Of a DNA stretch of 64,000 nt, positions 27,741 to 36,858 are shown piece after piece (positions within the stretch are counted from its first letter, which is position 1; each line of letters opens with the position of its first letter). Below the pieces are notes generated by a model that was not told the DNA's origin, did not search any database, and worked only from the letters and a program-made list of their open reading frames with translations. The DNA comes from JANWHQ01 sp963775275. Lineage in GTDB: Bacteria; Pseudomonadota; Alphaproteobacteria; Caulobacterales; Caulobacteraceae. The DNA lies in NCBI GenBank assembly GCA_963775275.1, contig CAVZII010000005.1:3286001-3350000 (forward strand), written 5' to 3'. The position numbers and the translations under genes were made by a program.

Positions 27741-28121
27741 TGATTGAGCCGCATCCGTGCCAGCCGCGCCGATGCCCGAGACGCGGCGGGGAAGGAGCGA
27801 GCCAGAAGCCCTGCCTGGCGTGGAACAGGAAGCGGGCCGTTTCCATCGAGAGACCCGTGACGCGCCTGCGAAGCGAATGACCAGACTCGAAGGTTCTGAC
27901 CCTCGCTTGATGCTGTGCTCAGATCGTCTGGCCGTTTCGGCTGAAATCGGCGTCCCTAGCAGGATGTCGAAATTCGATTTTCGCTCCGTCCGCGCCGGAA
28001 TCGCTGGTCCTATGCCTGAACAAAAGGCCAACCATTTCAATGGTAGCGCCTGGAGCAGCATGGCTCGATTGAGCCGAACGGGCCAAATGCGGCCCCACCG
28101 GCCTGCTTCTTCAACAGCCTG
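27741..28121. mobile_element. Non-coding stretch ending in a probable remnant IS end
   Basis: No convincing gene is seen in these 381 bases. The last part, TTCTTCAACAGCCTG (28107-28121), followed by CTAG, reads in reverse as CAGGCTGTTGAAGAA. This resembles the terminal repeat of the IS5-family element found at 50844 (CAGGCTGAGGAAGAA) and borders on the same CTAG target. It is therefore probably the end of an older, deleted insertion sequence. The other end was not found. Confidence 0.4.
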
Positions 28122-28125
28122 CTAG

Positions 28126-29657
28126 TCTTACTGTGTCATAAACTGCGGATCTGACGCGGCGCTTCCATCGCTCGTGCGCAGCATGGACATCGTTGCAAAC
28201 GATTGGCCAGAGCGATGGTCAGGCGTCGACGAATGGTCGGAATGGAGGTCGGCACGTGCCGCTCCGTTCGGATGGGGAGCGCCGCGGGGTCTGTAATCTT
28301 CGGGAAGGCCAGGCGTTTGGCGGCCTTGGCCTCGAGATGCTGCTGAGGGGGGAATCGTCTCCCTCAGGGAGATCAGGAATCCGTAAGCGGCGATGCAGAG
28401 GCTGGCGTGGTGGTGGAAGCCGCGCCAACCTCGGCCTTCGTAATGGCCCAGGCCCAGCTCCTGCTTGAGCTCTTGATAGTCCCGCTCGATGCGCCACCTG
28501 AGCTTGGCGGTGTCGACCAGTTCGGCGATCGGGGTCGTGGCCGGCAGGGTCGAGAGCCAGTACTTGCTCGGTTCGGCCTCGCCTTGGGGCCACTCGATCA
28601 GCAGCCACTCCTCGGCATGCGCCTCGGATCGATTGAAGTCCCTGGAGGCTGGTCTCAGGCGCACGGCGGCGAAGCGGGAGCTGAGCTCGGCGTTGCTTCC
28701 CTCGCGCCAAGCCACGGTCCGCCAGGCCTCGGCCGGCAGCGCCTCAGCCAACGCCTTGGCCAACATCGGCTTGTGATCGCTGGTGCGGGTGATCCGTGAC
28801 GGTGGGCGCCCCTTGCCGCTCCAGGGCTTGGGCGGCAGCGGGCCTTCGCCGGGTCGCCAGACGCTGAGCGTCGGTTGCACGCCCACGACATAGGTCAGAT
28901 CAAGTTCCGTCAGGCCGGCGCGAAAGCCCCCGTCGGCCCCGTAACCGGCGTCGGCCAGGACCACGCCGGGCGCGATCCCCTGGGTCTTGGCCGTCCGGAT
29001 CTGCTCGAGCGCGATCTGCGGCTTGGTCTGAAAGGCGATCTCCGCCGGGATCTTGGCCTTGCGCCGCAGCTCGGCGTCCTCGGCCCAAGCTTGCGGCAGA
29101 TACAGCCGCCAGGCGATCGGCAGACTGGCGCCCGCGTTGGCCACCGACAGGCTCACCGCCACCTGGCAGTTGTCCTGCTTGCCCAGCTGGCCGCAATACT
29201 GCCGCGCTACGCCCACCGAGTGCTTGCCCTTCTTGGGAAAGCCGGTGTCGTCGACGATCCAGGCGCTGATCGGCCCATGCCGCTCGATCTTGGGCAGCAC
29301 CCAACCCCGCACCCGGCCCAGCAAGATCGCGTCCGACCACGGCGCCTGGCCCACGAAATGCAGCAGAGACTGATGCTTGGCCGCCACCCGTGAGGGCGCT
29401 GTCACCGCTGCCAGCGGCTCCACGCTCTTGCGCTCCAGCGGCAGCAGCAGACCCAGACAGTAATCCTTCAGCGGCTCGGCACGGTCCGCATGGCCGATCA
29501 CCTCGACCAGGGCGCCGACATAGGCGTCGAACGCGGCTTCACTCTCGGCGGTCCAGCTGTCCATGGCCCTCTGCCTCGTTGATCACGACGCAGCACCCTA
29601 ACAAGTCGCCGGACCGCCCGAATCCCACTCCAGCCGCGACTTTCTGACTCAGTAAGA
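28126..29657 (-). mobile_element. IS701-family insertion sequence (complete)
   Basis: The element is bounded by inverted repeats: left TCTTACTGTGTCATAAAC and right (reverse) TCTTACTGAGTCAGAAAG, 15 of 18 identical. CTAG lies on both sides (28122-28125 and 29658-29661) as a four-base target duplication, as expected for IS701. It is about 1.53 kb and carries one transposase gene. The left end abuts an older IS end and the right CTAG forms the stop codon of the neighbouring hydrolase gene. Confidence 0.88.
28128..29564 (-). CDS. IS701-family transposase
   Basis: The 478-residue DDE-type enzyme shows family hallmarks: WIVDDTGFPKKGKHSVG with the first catalytic Asp, RQYCGQLGKQDNCQVAV, GVVLADAGYG with the second Asp, and LRWRIERDYQELKQELGLGH with the Glu, then GRGWRGFHHH. 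Its stop codon lies inside the left terminal repeat. The C-terminal ~70 residues after RETIPPS are low-complexity and rich in Arg/His, which is also usual in this family. The frame is intact, so the element may still be mobile. Confidence 0.93.
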   Translation of the reverse strand: MDSWTAESEAAFDAYVGALVEVIGHADRAEPLKDYCLGLLLPLERKSVEPLAAVTAPSRVAAKHQSLLHFVGQAPWSDAILLGRVRGWVLPKIERHGPISAWIVDDTGFPKKGKHSVGVARQYCGQLGKQDNCQVAVSLSVANAGASLPIAWRLYLPQAWAEDAELRRKAKIPAEIAFQTKPQIALEQIRTAKTQGIAPGVVLADAGYGADGGFRAGLTELDLTYVVGVQPTLSVWRPGEGPLPPKPWSGKGRPPSRITRTSDHKPMLAKALAEALPAEAWRTVAWREGSNAELSSRFAAVRLRPASRDFNRSEAHAEEWLLIEWPQGEAEPSKYWLSTLPATTPIAELVDTAKLRWRIERDYQELKQELGLGHYEGRGWRGFHHHASLCIAAYGFLISLRETIPPSAASRGQGRQTPGLPEDYRPRGAPHPNGAARADLHSDHSSTPDHRSGQSFATMSMLRTSDGSAASDPQFMTQ

Positions 29658-30377
29658 CTAGGGCGTCGCAGACACGATCATGTCGGCGGTTTCCTCCACT
29701 GCGACATGCTGCAGATCGTGGGTGTAGGGCATCTCCTCCACGCGCCATCCCTGGCGCTTGCGGAGCTTGTCGGCCATCGGCGCGAACGTGTCGTTCCGGT
29801 AGCCGGTGGCGAGCACATAGGTCTTCACCGGGACGCGTTCGCGCGCGCCCGTGAGCCTGGCTTTCTCGCTGAAGCAATAGACCGATTGCGGCGTGCGCCG
29901 ATCCTCGTAGGCCGCCCGCGCTTCGGGATTCATGTGGGTGTTGAATCCCGCCAGGTTCGCCCGGGGCGGCGGCACGAGGTAGTCCCCGGGCTCGGCCGGC
30001 AGGTGCGGTTCGCCGGGGACGAGGTCGTTCAGGCTTTGGCCGTCCTCGGGAAGGAAGGCGTCCAGGTACATGATCGATCGGATGACGCCCTCGGGCACGA
30101 GCTCGGCCGCCACCGAGATCGGCATTCCGCCATAGGAATGGCCGACGAGAAGGACGTTCTCGAGCCCCTCGTACCTGATGACGTTGGCGATATCGAGCGC
30201 GTGCAGTGAGAGATTGACGTCGGGGCTTGTCAGGTGCGCGCGCTCGCCGAGGCCGGTGAGCGTGGGCGTGAACACACGGTGGCCGCGGTCGATCAGGACG
30301 TCCGCCACGCCTCGCCAACGCCAGCCGCCGACCCAGGCGCCATGGACAATGACGATCGTCGCACGCGTGTTCGCCAT
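29658..30377 (-). CDS. Alpha/beta hydrolase (esterase/SABP2-like)
   Basis: The 239-residue cytosolic enzyme begins IVIVHGAWVGGWRW, has the nucleophile elbow GHSYGG at about residue 80 and a late His in THDLQH. The fold and size fit the plant-esterase-like group that hydrolyses small esters or acts as hydroxynitrile-lyase relatives. The substrate is unknown. Its TAG stop is formed by the CTAG target duplication of the IS701 element, so the insertion may have replaced the last residues. It is divergent from a MarR gene, and a copy of the GCGAAAATAGTG motif lies 59 bases before its start. Confidence 0.9.
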   Translation of the reverse strand: MANTRATIVIVHGAWVGGWRWRGVADVLIDRGHRVFTPTLTGLGERAHLTSPDVNLSLHALDIANVIRYEGLENVLLVGHSYGGMPISVAAELVPEGVIRSIMYLDAFLPEDGQSLNDLVPGEPHLPAEPGDYLVPPPRANLAGFNTHMNPEARAAYEDRRTPQSVYCFSEKARLTGARERVPVKTYVLATGYRNDTFAPMADKLRKRQGWRVEEMPYTHDLQHVAVEETADMIVSATP

Positions 30378-30435
30378 TCGAGGTCAGCCCCTTCAGCCGC
30401 GGCCATTGCGCGCTCAGGTTCGGCGGATCGGGAGC

Positions 30436-30456
30436 GCGAAAATAGTGCAGCGAATT
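30436..30456 (+). promoter_or_regulatory. GCGAAAATAGTG...AATT motif, copy 1
   Basis: A 21-base sequence, GCGAAAATAGTG followed by CAGCG and AATT, lies between the divergent hydrolase and MarR genes. Near-identical copies occur at 58592, 60263 and 63424, each before a gene start. Probably an operator; see the matching finding. Confidence 0.55.
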
Positions 30457-30672
30457 TGCTCGGACCGCCGACAGGGATCGCCGGTCGCAGTGGACCTCGC
30501 CGACGTCCTCATGCAATCGATTGAGGCGTCAAACCATAAGGTTCGGCGAGACCTTCGTGAATTCGCGCGTGGCAGAGGGCGCCGACGGTCCACGCCGGGT
30601 CTCTTCATTGACCCGACCTCTGCGGTGGTGACTTTGGCGGGCGTTCGGAACGGGCCAACGGGGGAGGCGGAT

Positions 30673-31203
30673 TTGGCGAGCGAGGGAGCGGAGACGGAGG
30701 GGCCGCTTGGATGGTTTCTCCACGACTGGCGCCTCCTGCGGCCGGACCTGGAGCCGGTCGGCTTCTCCATCGTCATGCACGTCCGCCACCTCAACCTGTT
30801 GTTCGGAGAGGTTCTCGACCAGATCGCCGCCGAGTTCGACATCACCGATTCGGACGTCCGGCTGATGATGGCGATCAAGCGCGACAAGGGGGGCAAGCCC
30901 GCGCGCCCCTCCGAGCTCAGCGATCGGCTCGGCCTGACGCGGGCCACCATCACCTATCGCGTGGACCGAATCCTTGATCTGGGCCTTGCGGAACGAATCG
31001 ACGATCCGAGTGACCGGCGCGCGCTGTTCGTGCAGCTGACCCAGAAAGGCGATGCTGTGCTGGCCGAGGTGATGACCCGCTTCGCGTCCGACGCAGAGAA
31101 GAAGCTGGCGGGTGTCGACCGCATGGCTGGCGGGCGCAAGGCGCTCGAAGACCGCCTGAAGGCGATGGTTGCGGAGTTCGAGAAAGCCGCGGACCCGAGC
31201 TGA
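30673..31203 (+). CDS. MarR-family transcriptional regulator
   Basis: The 176-residue protein has a winged helix (about 60-130): ARPSELSDRLGLTRATITYRV as recognition part and DPSDRRALFVQLTQKG as wing. MarR proteins are dimeric and usually respond to phenolic or other small ligands. The TTG start at 30673 was chosen because a GGGGAGG site lies just before it and the conserved PLGWFLHDWRLLRP region follows. A longer frame upstream overlaps the divergent hydrolase gene and is not supported. It probably controls the hydrolase or itself. Confidence 0.88.
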   Translation: MASEGAETEGPLGWFLHDWRLLRPDLEPVGFSIVMHVRHLNLLFGEVLDQIAAEFDITDSDVRLMMAIKRDKGGKPARPSELSDRLGLTRATITYRVDRILDLGLAERIDDPSDRRALFVQLTQKGDAVLAEVMTRFASDAEKKLAGVDRMAGGRKALEDRLKAMVAEFEKAADPS

Positions 31204-31217
31204 GCGCATTAACCCGA

Positions 31218-31320
31218 CCGGACGATCGTTCGGCAAAGGTCCAGCGTCCGGAGCGCGCGGCGTTCCGGACGGTCGTTCGATGGAAAACCGATGAAGTTCA
31301 TATCGTTCTTCTCATGAACT
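31218..31320 (+). promoter_or_regulatory. Cluster of dyad operators before the second MarR gene
   Basis: Two related sequences, CCGGACGATCGTTCGG (31218-31233, nearly perfect palindrome) and CCGGACGGTCGTTCGA (31265-31280), are followed by an inverted repeat AGTTCAT-N12-ATGAACT (31295-31320). All lie between the two MarR genes. The last is the best MarR-type operator candidate; the first pair look like sites for a dimeric HTH regulator. Confidence 0.45.
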
Positions 31321-31402
31321 ATATCCCGCGTCGGGGACGAAGGAGCGGCGCCTGCGCCAGCAGGCGAGCGGCCTGATCTCCGAGACCAGGAGAGTTCGCG
31401 CA

Positions 31403-31936
31403 TTGTCCGATAACCATGCCGACGAAGGGCGAACCACCCAGTTCGTCAGCTATTGGCTAACGCAGCGGCCGGACCTGGACTCCGACAGCCTGGCGCTTCA
31501 GCTCACGGTCGCCCGCATCGGCCTGCTTTCGCGCCGCACCCTCAGCAAGCTGGCGGAAGCCGAAGGCATCACAGCCATCGACTTCAACATCATGGGCGCG
31601 ATCAAGCGTGGGAGCCATGCCGGCTCGATCCGCCCGTCCGACCTGGGCAAGCTGTTCTCGCTCACGTCCAGCACCATTTCCTACCGCACCGATCGGCTGT
31701 TCGAGCTCGGACTCGTCGAACGCCTGGGCCAGGCCGGCGACCGCCGTGTGATCCAGCTGCGCCTTACGCCGGCCGGCGAAGCCAAGGTGGACAAGGTCAT
31801 GACCGGCTATACCTCCGTCTTGAACGACAAGCTGAGGGCCGTGGACTCCCGGCCCAACGGCCGCCGGGATCTGATCCTTCTCCTCGGCGCGCTCGCCCGC
31901 GCCTGGGATGAGTTCGAGGAGCCCGATCTGAAGTGA
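31403..31936 (+). CDS. MarR-family transcriptional regulator
   Basis: The 177-residue protein is a paralogue of the upstream regulator, with a winged helix (IRPSDLGKLFSLTSSTISYR, then AGDRRVIQLRLTPAG). It starts at TTG 31403 behind an AGGAGA site. The N-terminal part QFVSYWLTQRPDLDSDSL matches the group of MarR proteins that precede catabolic genes in alphaproteobacteria. The 199-base region before it holds several dyads, consistent with autoregulation. The convergent TauD gene ends 149 bases downstream. Ligand unknown. Confidence 0.9.
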   Translation: MSDNHADEGRTTQFVSYWLTQRPDLDSDSLALQLTVARIGLLSRRTLSKLAEAEGITAIDFNIMGAIKRGSHAGSIRPSDLGKLFSLTSSTISYRTDRLFELGLVERLGQAGDRRVIQLRLTPAGEAKVDKVMTGYTSVLNDKLRAVDSRPNGRRDLILLLGALARAWDEFEEPDLK

Positions 31937-32085
31937 TCGGCGGACTTGGCTCGATCGGTCGAGCGCGCCCGCAGATCGGGCTCGTCAAACCAGGGCCGCC
32001 CATCTGTTGAACAGCGCGTCGGCCGCGATCAGGTCTGTTGTCGCATGGCGGTGAAAACATTCTGGGCCGCCGCCGAGGCCAGCTC

Positions 32086-33009
32086 TCAGACGGGCCTCTC
32101 GCCGATGACCGTCGTGCGGACCAGGTGCCGGCGCTCGTTCTTGTAGTCGTGAATGCCGCAGTGCTGCAGGAAGCGGTTGTCCCAGACGATGAAGGCGCCG
32201 GGCTTCCAGCGGATCCGGCATTGCAGCTGCAGCCGGTGTGGGATGGTCTGCAGATAGTCGAGCAGGCCGCGGCTGTCCTCTTCGCTCCAGCCGACGAACC
32301 GCTTGAAGTAGGCGCCTGCCACGAACAGGGCCTTGCGCCCGGTGACCGGATGGGTGCGCACCGCGGGATGGATGCTCTCGAGCTGCTCCTCGGTGAAGCT
32401 GTGGGCTGGGCGAAGGCGCAGCTGCTTGTCCTTGTCCCTCTTGGCGTTGTCCTTCCAGATGGCCTTGCCTGAATAGACCACCTGCAGCCGGCCAAGCGTC
32501 TCCTGCAACCCCGCCGACAGGCCCTCATAGGCAAGGAACATGTTGGAGAAGGCGGTGTCGCCGCCGTAGCGGGGCACGTCGTGGGCGTGCATGCAGATGC
32601 ACAGCGGCGGCCGCGCAAGGAACGGGCTGTCGGTGTGGAAGCGGGTGAACGGCACCACCGACTCCGGCTCGTGCGCCTCGCGCCGGACCTCCTGCATGTC
32701 GGGGTGGCCGGGGAAGTTCGGAGCCTGGGGCAGCTCTGTCAGCTCGCCGAAATAGCGCGAGAAGGCCTTGTGCTGCTCGGGCGTCAGGGACTGGTCGCGG
32801 AACACGATGACCAGGAAATGCTCGAAGGCGGTCATCACCTCGGCCAGAACCTCGGGCTCCAGCGGCCTCGAGATATCGACGCCCGAGATCTCACAGCCGC
32901 AGGCGCCGGTCAGGGGCTCCACGCCGATGCGCTTGAACGCCGGCATGGGCAGGCCGGCGACGACGACGGCCCGGCCTTGCGGGTCTGAAGTCCTGGCTGC
33001 GGCGGTCAT
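32086..33009 (-). CDS. TauD/TfdA-family Fe(II)/2-oxoglutarate dioxygenase
   Basis: The 307-residue enzyme has the iron-binding HTD motif in RFHTDSPF (about residue 125) and the distal His in QHCGIHDYKNERRHLVRTT, with the 2-oxoglutarate-binding Arg following. The opening GACGCEISGVDISRPL is typical of the TfdA/TauD clan. It hydroxylates a substrate with 2-oxoglutarate and oxygen, for example to cleave an ether or sulfonate; the substrate cannot be read. Start at 33009 is supported by an AGGAG site. It is divergent from a TonB-dependent receptor, with a dyad operator between them, so uptake and oxidation are probably co-regulated. Confidence 0.92.
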   Translation of the reverse strand: MTAAARTSDPQGRAVVVAGLPMPAFKRIGVEPLTGACGCEISGVDISRPLEPEVLAEVMTAFEHFLVIVFRDQSLTPEQHKAFSRYFGELTELPQAPNFPGHPDMQEVRREAHEPESVVPFTRFHTDSPFLARPPLCICMHAHDVPRYGGDTAFSNMFLAYEGLSAGLQETLGRLQVVYSGKAIWKDNAKRDKDKQLRLRPAHSFTEEQLESIHPAVRTHPVTGRKALFVAGAYFKRFVGWSEEDSRGLLDYLQTIPHRLQLQCRIRWKPGAFIVWDNRFLQHCGIHDYKNERRHLVRTTVIGERPV

Positions 33010-33123
33010 GGCTGTCTCCTCACACGCTCGCTTCGACAAGGGGCCTCATCAGCCCCCCGCGCGGCCCGCCCGGCGGCGGCATGGCCGATCATCGGCGACC
33101 TCATAGACGATGCATGAATTTTG

Positions 33124-33163
33124 ATCACTTGAATTTCGAGATATCATAGTGTCAAGTGATATC
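33124..33163. promoter_or_regulatory. Operator-like dyads in the TauD/TonB-receptor divergent promoter
   Basis: Two nested inverted repeats are visible. GATATCA-N10-TGATATC spans 33140-33163, and ATCACTTGA (33124-33132) pairs with TCAAGTGAT (33152-33160). They lie in an AT-rich patch between the divergent starts at 33009 and 33251, as expected for a regulator acting on both genes. Confidence 0.55.
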
Positions 33164-33250
33164 GGGGGCGCCTGGCGGCGGCTCGCGAGACCTGCCGCCG
33201 GGGCCGTCACGAGGCCGCAACAGGCCTCGTTGGCGAATGAGGGGGAAATC

Positions 33251-35717
33251 ATGAAGCGTTCCATAGAGCGCGCCCGACTGATGGGCGCGGTGTCGGCGGT
33301 GGTCCTGGCTTCGGTGGCGGGCGGCGCCGCCGCTCAGGCCGCCGAGGCGTCAGAGCCAAGCGGGACCGTGAGCGAAGTGGTGATCACCGGCGAGCGCCGG
33401 GAGACCAAGCTGCAAAAGGTGCCGGTTTCGGTCGCCGCGGTTACGTCGGAGAAGCTCGAAAGCACCGGCGTCCAGAACTTCTACGATCTGCAGAGCCAAA
33501 CGCCGTCGCTCAACATCGTCGAGACCGGCACGGCCAACCGCTTCATCAACATCCGCGGCGTAGGCGTCAGCGTCTCGACGCCGTTCCAGTACGCGGGCGT
33601 GCCGCTGCATGTGGACGGGATGTACATCCCGAACTCCGCGGCCTTCATCCGCGACACCTATTTCGACGTGGACCGGGTCGAGATCTACCGCGGACCTCAG
33701 GGCACCTTCGCCGGCCAGAATTCCACCGGCGGCGCGGTGTTCGTCGTCACCAAGGCGCCCCAGCTCGACATGTTCGGGGCCCAGGTCCAGCAACTGGTCG
33801 GCAACTATGACTGGTTCCAGACCCAGGGCTGGCTGAACCTGCCGGTCAACGGCGCCATGGCCGCGCGCGTGGCCTTCAATACAGAGAGGCGGGGGAGCTT
33901 CTTCAAGAACGTGGGCGGCGGCAATCCCTATGGCTCCAATCAGGTCGACGCCAATACGCCGGGCAGCCTCGACGTCACGAGCATCCGGCCGCAGTTCCGC
34001 TGGCGGCCCACCGATCGCCTCGATTTGCGGCTCGAGTATCTCTACAACAACGAGTCCGACGACGGTCCTGCGGTGGTGCGGGGAAAGCCCAACACCTTCA
34101 ACGATCCCAAGCAGCTGATCGACCCCCGGACGCTGCATTACGATACGCCGCAGACGTATAAGAGCGTCATCCACCGCGGCATTCTGAACGCCCAGTACCA
34201 GCTCACGGACGACTTGCAGCTAAAGGGCATATTGGGCGGCCAGTACCAGAAGAACACCTTCATCCTGGACGCGGATTCCTACACACCGTTCCTGCCGGAT
34301 GTCTACGCGCCCACCACGGCCTACGTCCCGCAGTCGTTCAACGACTTCAAGGATGTCTACAACTATTGGTACCAGGAAGCGGACCTGGTCTGGAACGGCC
34401 AGGGCCCGGTGAAGTGGACCTTGGGCGGAATTCACTTCCACGAGGTCGACTGGCTCTACAATCACACGCCGGCCTACACTCGGGGCAACTGCGCGACGCC
34501 GGCGATGCCGGTGTGCACCACGAGGGATATCGTCAACGGCGGCTCGGCCCTCGACTATCACCAGCGGTTCAACAGCTACGCAGTCTTCGGCGACGCCAGT
34601 TACATGGTTCTGCCCCAGCTGCAGCTGACCGCCGGCATCAGATACACGAGCTATGAGGTGGACCTCGTGCCGGGCAGTACGGTCCGCAGCGCCGTGCCGC
34701 CCAACCCATTGGCGACCTGCGGCACCGTCAGCCTCACGGACAAGACGCCGAACCCGTGCAACGTCTACGGCGCCGGCAAGTTCACGCGCCTGACGGGCCG
34801 GTTCGCCGTGAACTGGTTCCCCACCCGTGACATCAACGTCTACGCGACCTTCAGCCAGGGCATGAAGCCGGGCGCCTTCTTCAGCCAGTTCACCCTGCAG
34901 GAGAGCCACGACACCCAGGTCGCCCTTGGCCAGACCCAGTACAAGTCCGAGACGGTCCGCAACTACGAGGCGGGGGTCAAGACCTTCCTGTTCGATCGCC
35001 ACCTGAGGGCCAATCTGTCCGGCTTCTATGAGGATTATCGCGATTACCAGGCCAGTTTCGTGATCCCGGGCACGATCATCCCCCGTTCGGTCAACATACC
35101 CAAGTCGCGGATCCTGGGCGGGGAGGCGGAGCTCGAGGCGGCGTTCGGGAACCTCCGGGCGACTGTCACGGGCGCCTACATCAACTCCAGGATCCTCAGC
35201 GACTCCACGGTAAACGTCACCGCCAACTACCTGGCGCCGGGCTGCCCGGCGGGGCCGCCCCCGCTGTCGGCCAGCTGCCAGGGCTTCGCCCAGGCGAGCG
35301 GGCTGAACCTGAGCTACGGCGGCATCGGGCCGACGGGGCCGTTCTGGACTTTCGACCCCAAGGGCCGGCCGCTGAACTACGCGCCCGACTGGACCGCCAA
35401 CGCCTCGCTGGAATACGACTTCCACCTGTCGAGGGGCACGCTGACGCCGCGTCTGCAGTACGCCTACATCTCGCAGCAGTGGGTGTCGCTGTACCACGCG
35501 TCTCAGGACTTCGATGCCGGCCCACCACACCTTCGACTTCCGCCTGACCTACCAGGCGCCCGAACACTGGCGGGTGGAGGGCTTCGTGACCAACTTCACC
35601 AACGAGCTGTACGTCGCCGGCGTCGTGGCTGCGGCCAATGCGGGCAACGCCTCGGCGGGCGGGATCAATCTCGGCGCGCCGCGGCAATTCGGCATGCGCC
35701 TCCAGTACACCTACTGA
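33251..35717 (+). CDS. TonB-dependent outer-membrane receptor (3' frameshift)
   Basis: A signal peptide (to about residue 30), a TonB-box-like SEVVITGER, the plug domain (PVSVAAVTSEKLESTG, YRGPQGTFAGQNSTGGAV) and a beta-barrel rich in Tyr/Asn strands are all present. The frame opened at 33251 (after GGGGGAAATC) runs on to 35743 but loses barrel character after YHASQDF (~35512). The last strands, FDFRLTYQAPEHWRVEGF and the terminal RLQYTY, lie in the next frame with a stop at 35715-35717. One extra base near 35513 explains this. Barrels need their terminal aromatic strand for insertion, so the gene is either broken or the base is an error. It likely imports the substrate of the divergent dioxygenase. 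Confidence 0.87.
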
Positions 35718-35881
35718 GGTCGAGCCCTGGCGGGGCGTGGTGAGCCCCGTCGCTTTGCCGGCTCGCGCCGCCCGCTTCTCCTCCCGAGGGCGACGCAGCG
35801 CGAGCCGGCTTCTTTTCCGACAGACGGTCAAAGCGCGCGATGGCGTGGCTGGGGGAGGAGCCGCTCCATGCGCCTCGCCGA

Positions 35882-36712
35882 TCACTTGCTCACGGCGCCA
35901 TCGGGATCGATCCGCCGCCAGACGCGCCGGAAGGTCGCCGCCCGGATCCGGGCATACCGACCGCCGCGGAGATCGTAGAACGCGAAACTGTTGATGTAGA
36001 GCCGGTCCCCCTTCGCCATGGGACCGGAGGTGAAGTCCGGCAGGTGCTCCAGCGCGAGGAACTCGGACTCGAGTTCGGCGGCCACCGTCTGGCCGTCACA
36101 GAAGCTCTGCAGGATGGAGATCGTGCGCTGAGTGCTGGAATTCACCTCGCGGTAGAAGTCCGAGATCGCCTGCCGACCGACCAGTTCCTTGCCGCTGCCC
36201 GTGACCAGTCGGATATCGGGGCAGTAGAAGTCGCACAGGGCCGCATAGTCGCGCCGATTGAACGCGTCCATGTATCGGGCGAGCCGCTCGTCCTCGGTCA
36301 TCGGTTTCGCCTCCGAAGCCGAAAACCGGGCGGAGCGAATGCGCGCGAACCTGCCCTCGGCGATGTCGTAGAACACGAAGCTGACGGCCTGGCGCATCTC
36401 GCCGGCCTTCAGCGGCCCGGTTGGGAAATCCGGCCAGCTCTCACGCGCCACAAGGGTGGTGCGCAGCTCCGCGGCGATGCGGCCGGGGACGCCCACGAAG
36501 CTCAGCAGCTCTATGGTCTCGTCGAGCCGACCTTTGACCATGCGGTAGAAGTCGACGACCGCCTCCCGCCCCCGAAGCTGGGCGGCTTGGCCGTGGAAGG
36601 CGATGTCGTGGGCATAATAGGCGCCCAGGGTTTCGAAGTCGGAGCGGTTGAACGCGCCGAGGTAGCGCTCGAACCAGGCCCGCATGTCACCCGAGACATC
36701 GGCCCCGGTCAT
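35882..36712 (-). CDS. Tandem NTF2/SnoaL-like two-domain protein
   Basis: The 276-residue protein is two SnoaL-like domains in a row. The first (about 10-130) begins MRAWFERYLGAFNRSDFETLGAYY; the second (about 140-270) begins DERLARYMDAFNRRDYAALCDFY, here each shortened by family comparison. Both have the DFYR helix and end with FVFYDI or FAFYDLRGGRYARIR. Each domain is a cone-shaped fold used by small isomerases, dehydratases and polyketide cyclases. The ATG at 36712 is chosen as the first ATG; no strong ribosome site is seen, and a GTG at 36742 is possible. A fused pair of near-identical folds is unusual. Confidence 0.82.
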   Translation of the reverse strand: MTGADVSGDMRAWFERYLGAFNRSDFETLGAYYAHDIAFHGQAAQLRGREAVVDFYRMVKGRLDETIELLSFVGVPGRIAAELRTTLVARESWPDFPTGPLKAGEMRQAVSFVFYDIAEGRFARIRSARFSASEAKPMTEDERLARYMDAFNRRDYAALCDFYCPDIRLVTGSGKELVGRQAISDFYREVNSSTQRTISILQSFCDGQTVAAELESEFLALEHLPDFTSGPMAKGDRLYINSFAFYDLRGGRYARIRAATFRRVWRRIDPDGAVSK

Positions 36713-36858
36713 GGCGCAGGCAAACCATCGCCTATGGCCCACATCTTCGCCATCTGGGTCGCCGATCCTGAACGCTGCGGTACTACCCTACACGCAGGTG
36801 GACCGCGAGGGCGATGGCCACGCCTGTGCTGCGCCGTCTGTGCGGGAGCGGGCGAGAC

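Noticed and set aside
27757..28125. 122-codon plus-strand frame after the ketosynthase
   Set aside because: No ribosome site, no recognisable domain, and the end lies in an IS-like terminal repeat; better seen as IS remnant.
30178..30672. Longer N-terminus of the first MarR protein
   Set aside because: The upstream extension overlaps the divergent hydrolase gene and has no coding character; the TTG at 30673 has a strong ribosome site.
34220..35530. 436-codon minus-strand frame inside the first TonB receptor
   Set aside because: Complementary shadow of a well-supported receptor gene; composition is typical of reversed coding sequence.
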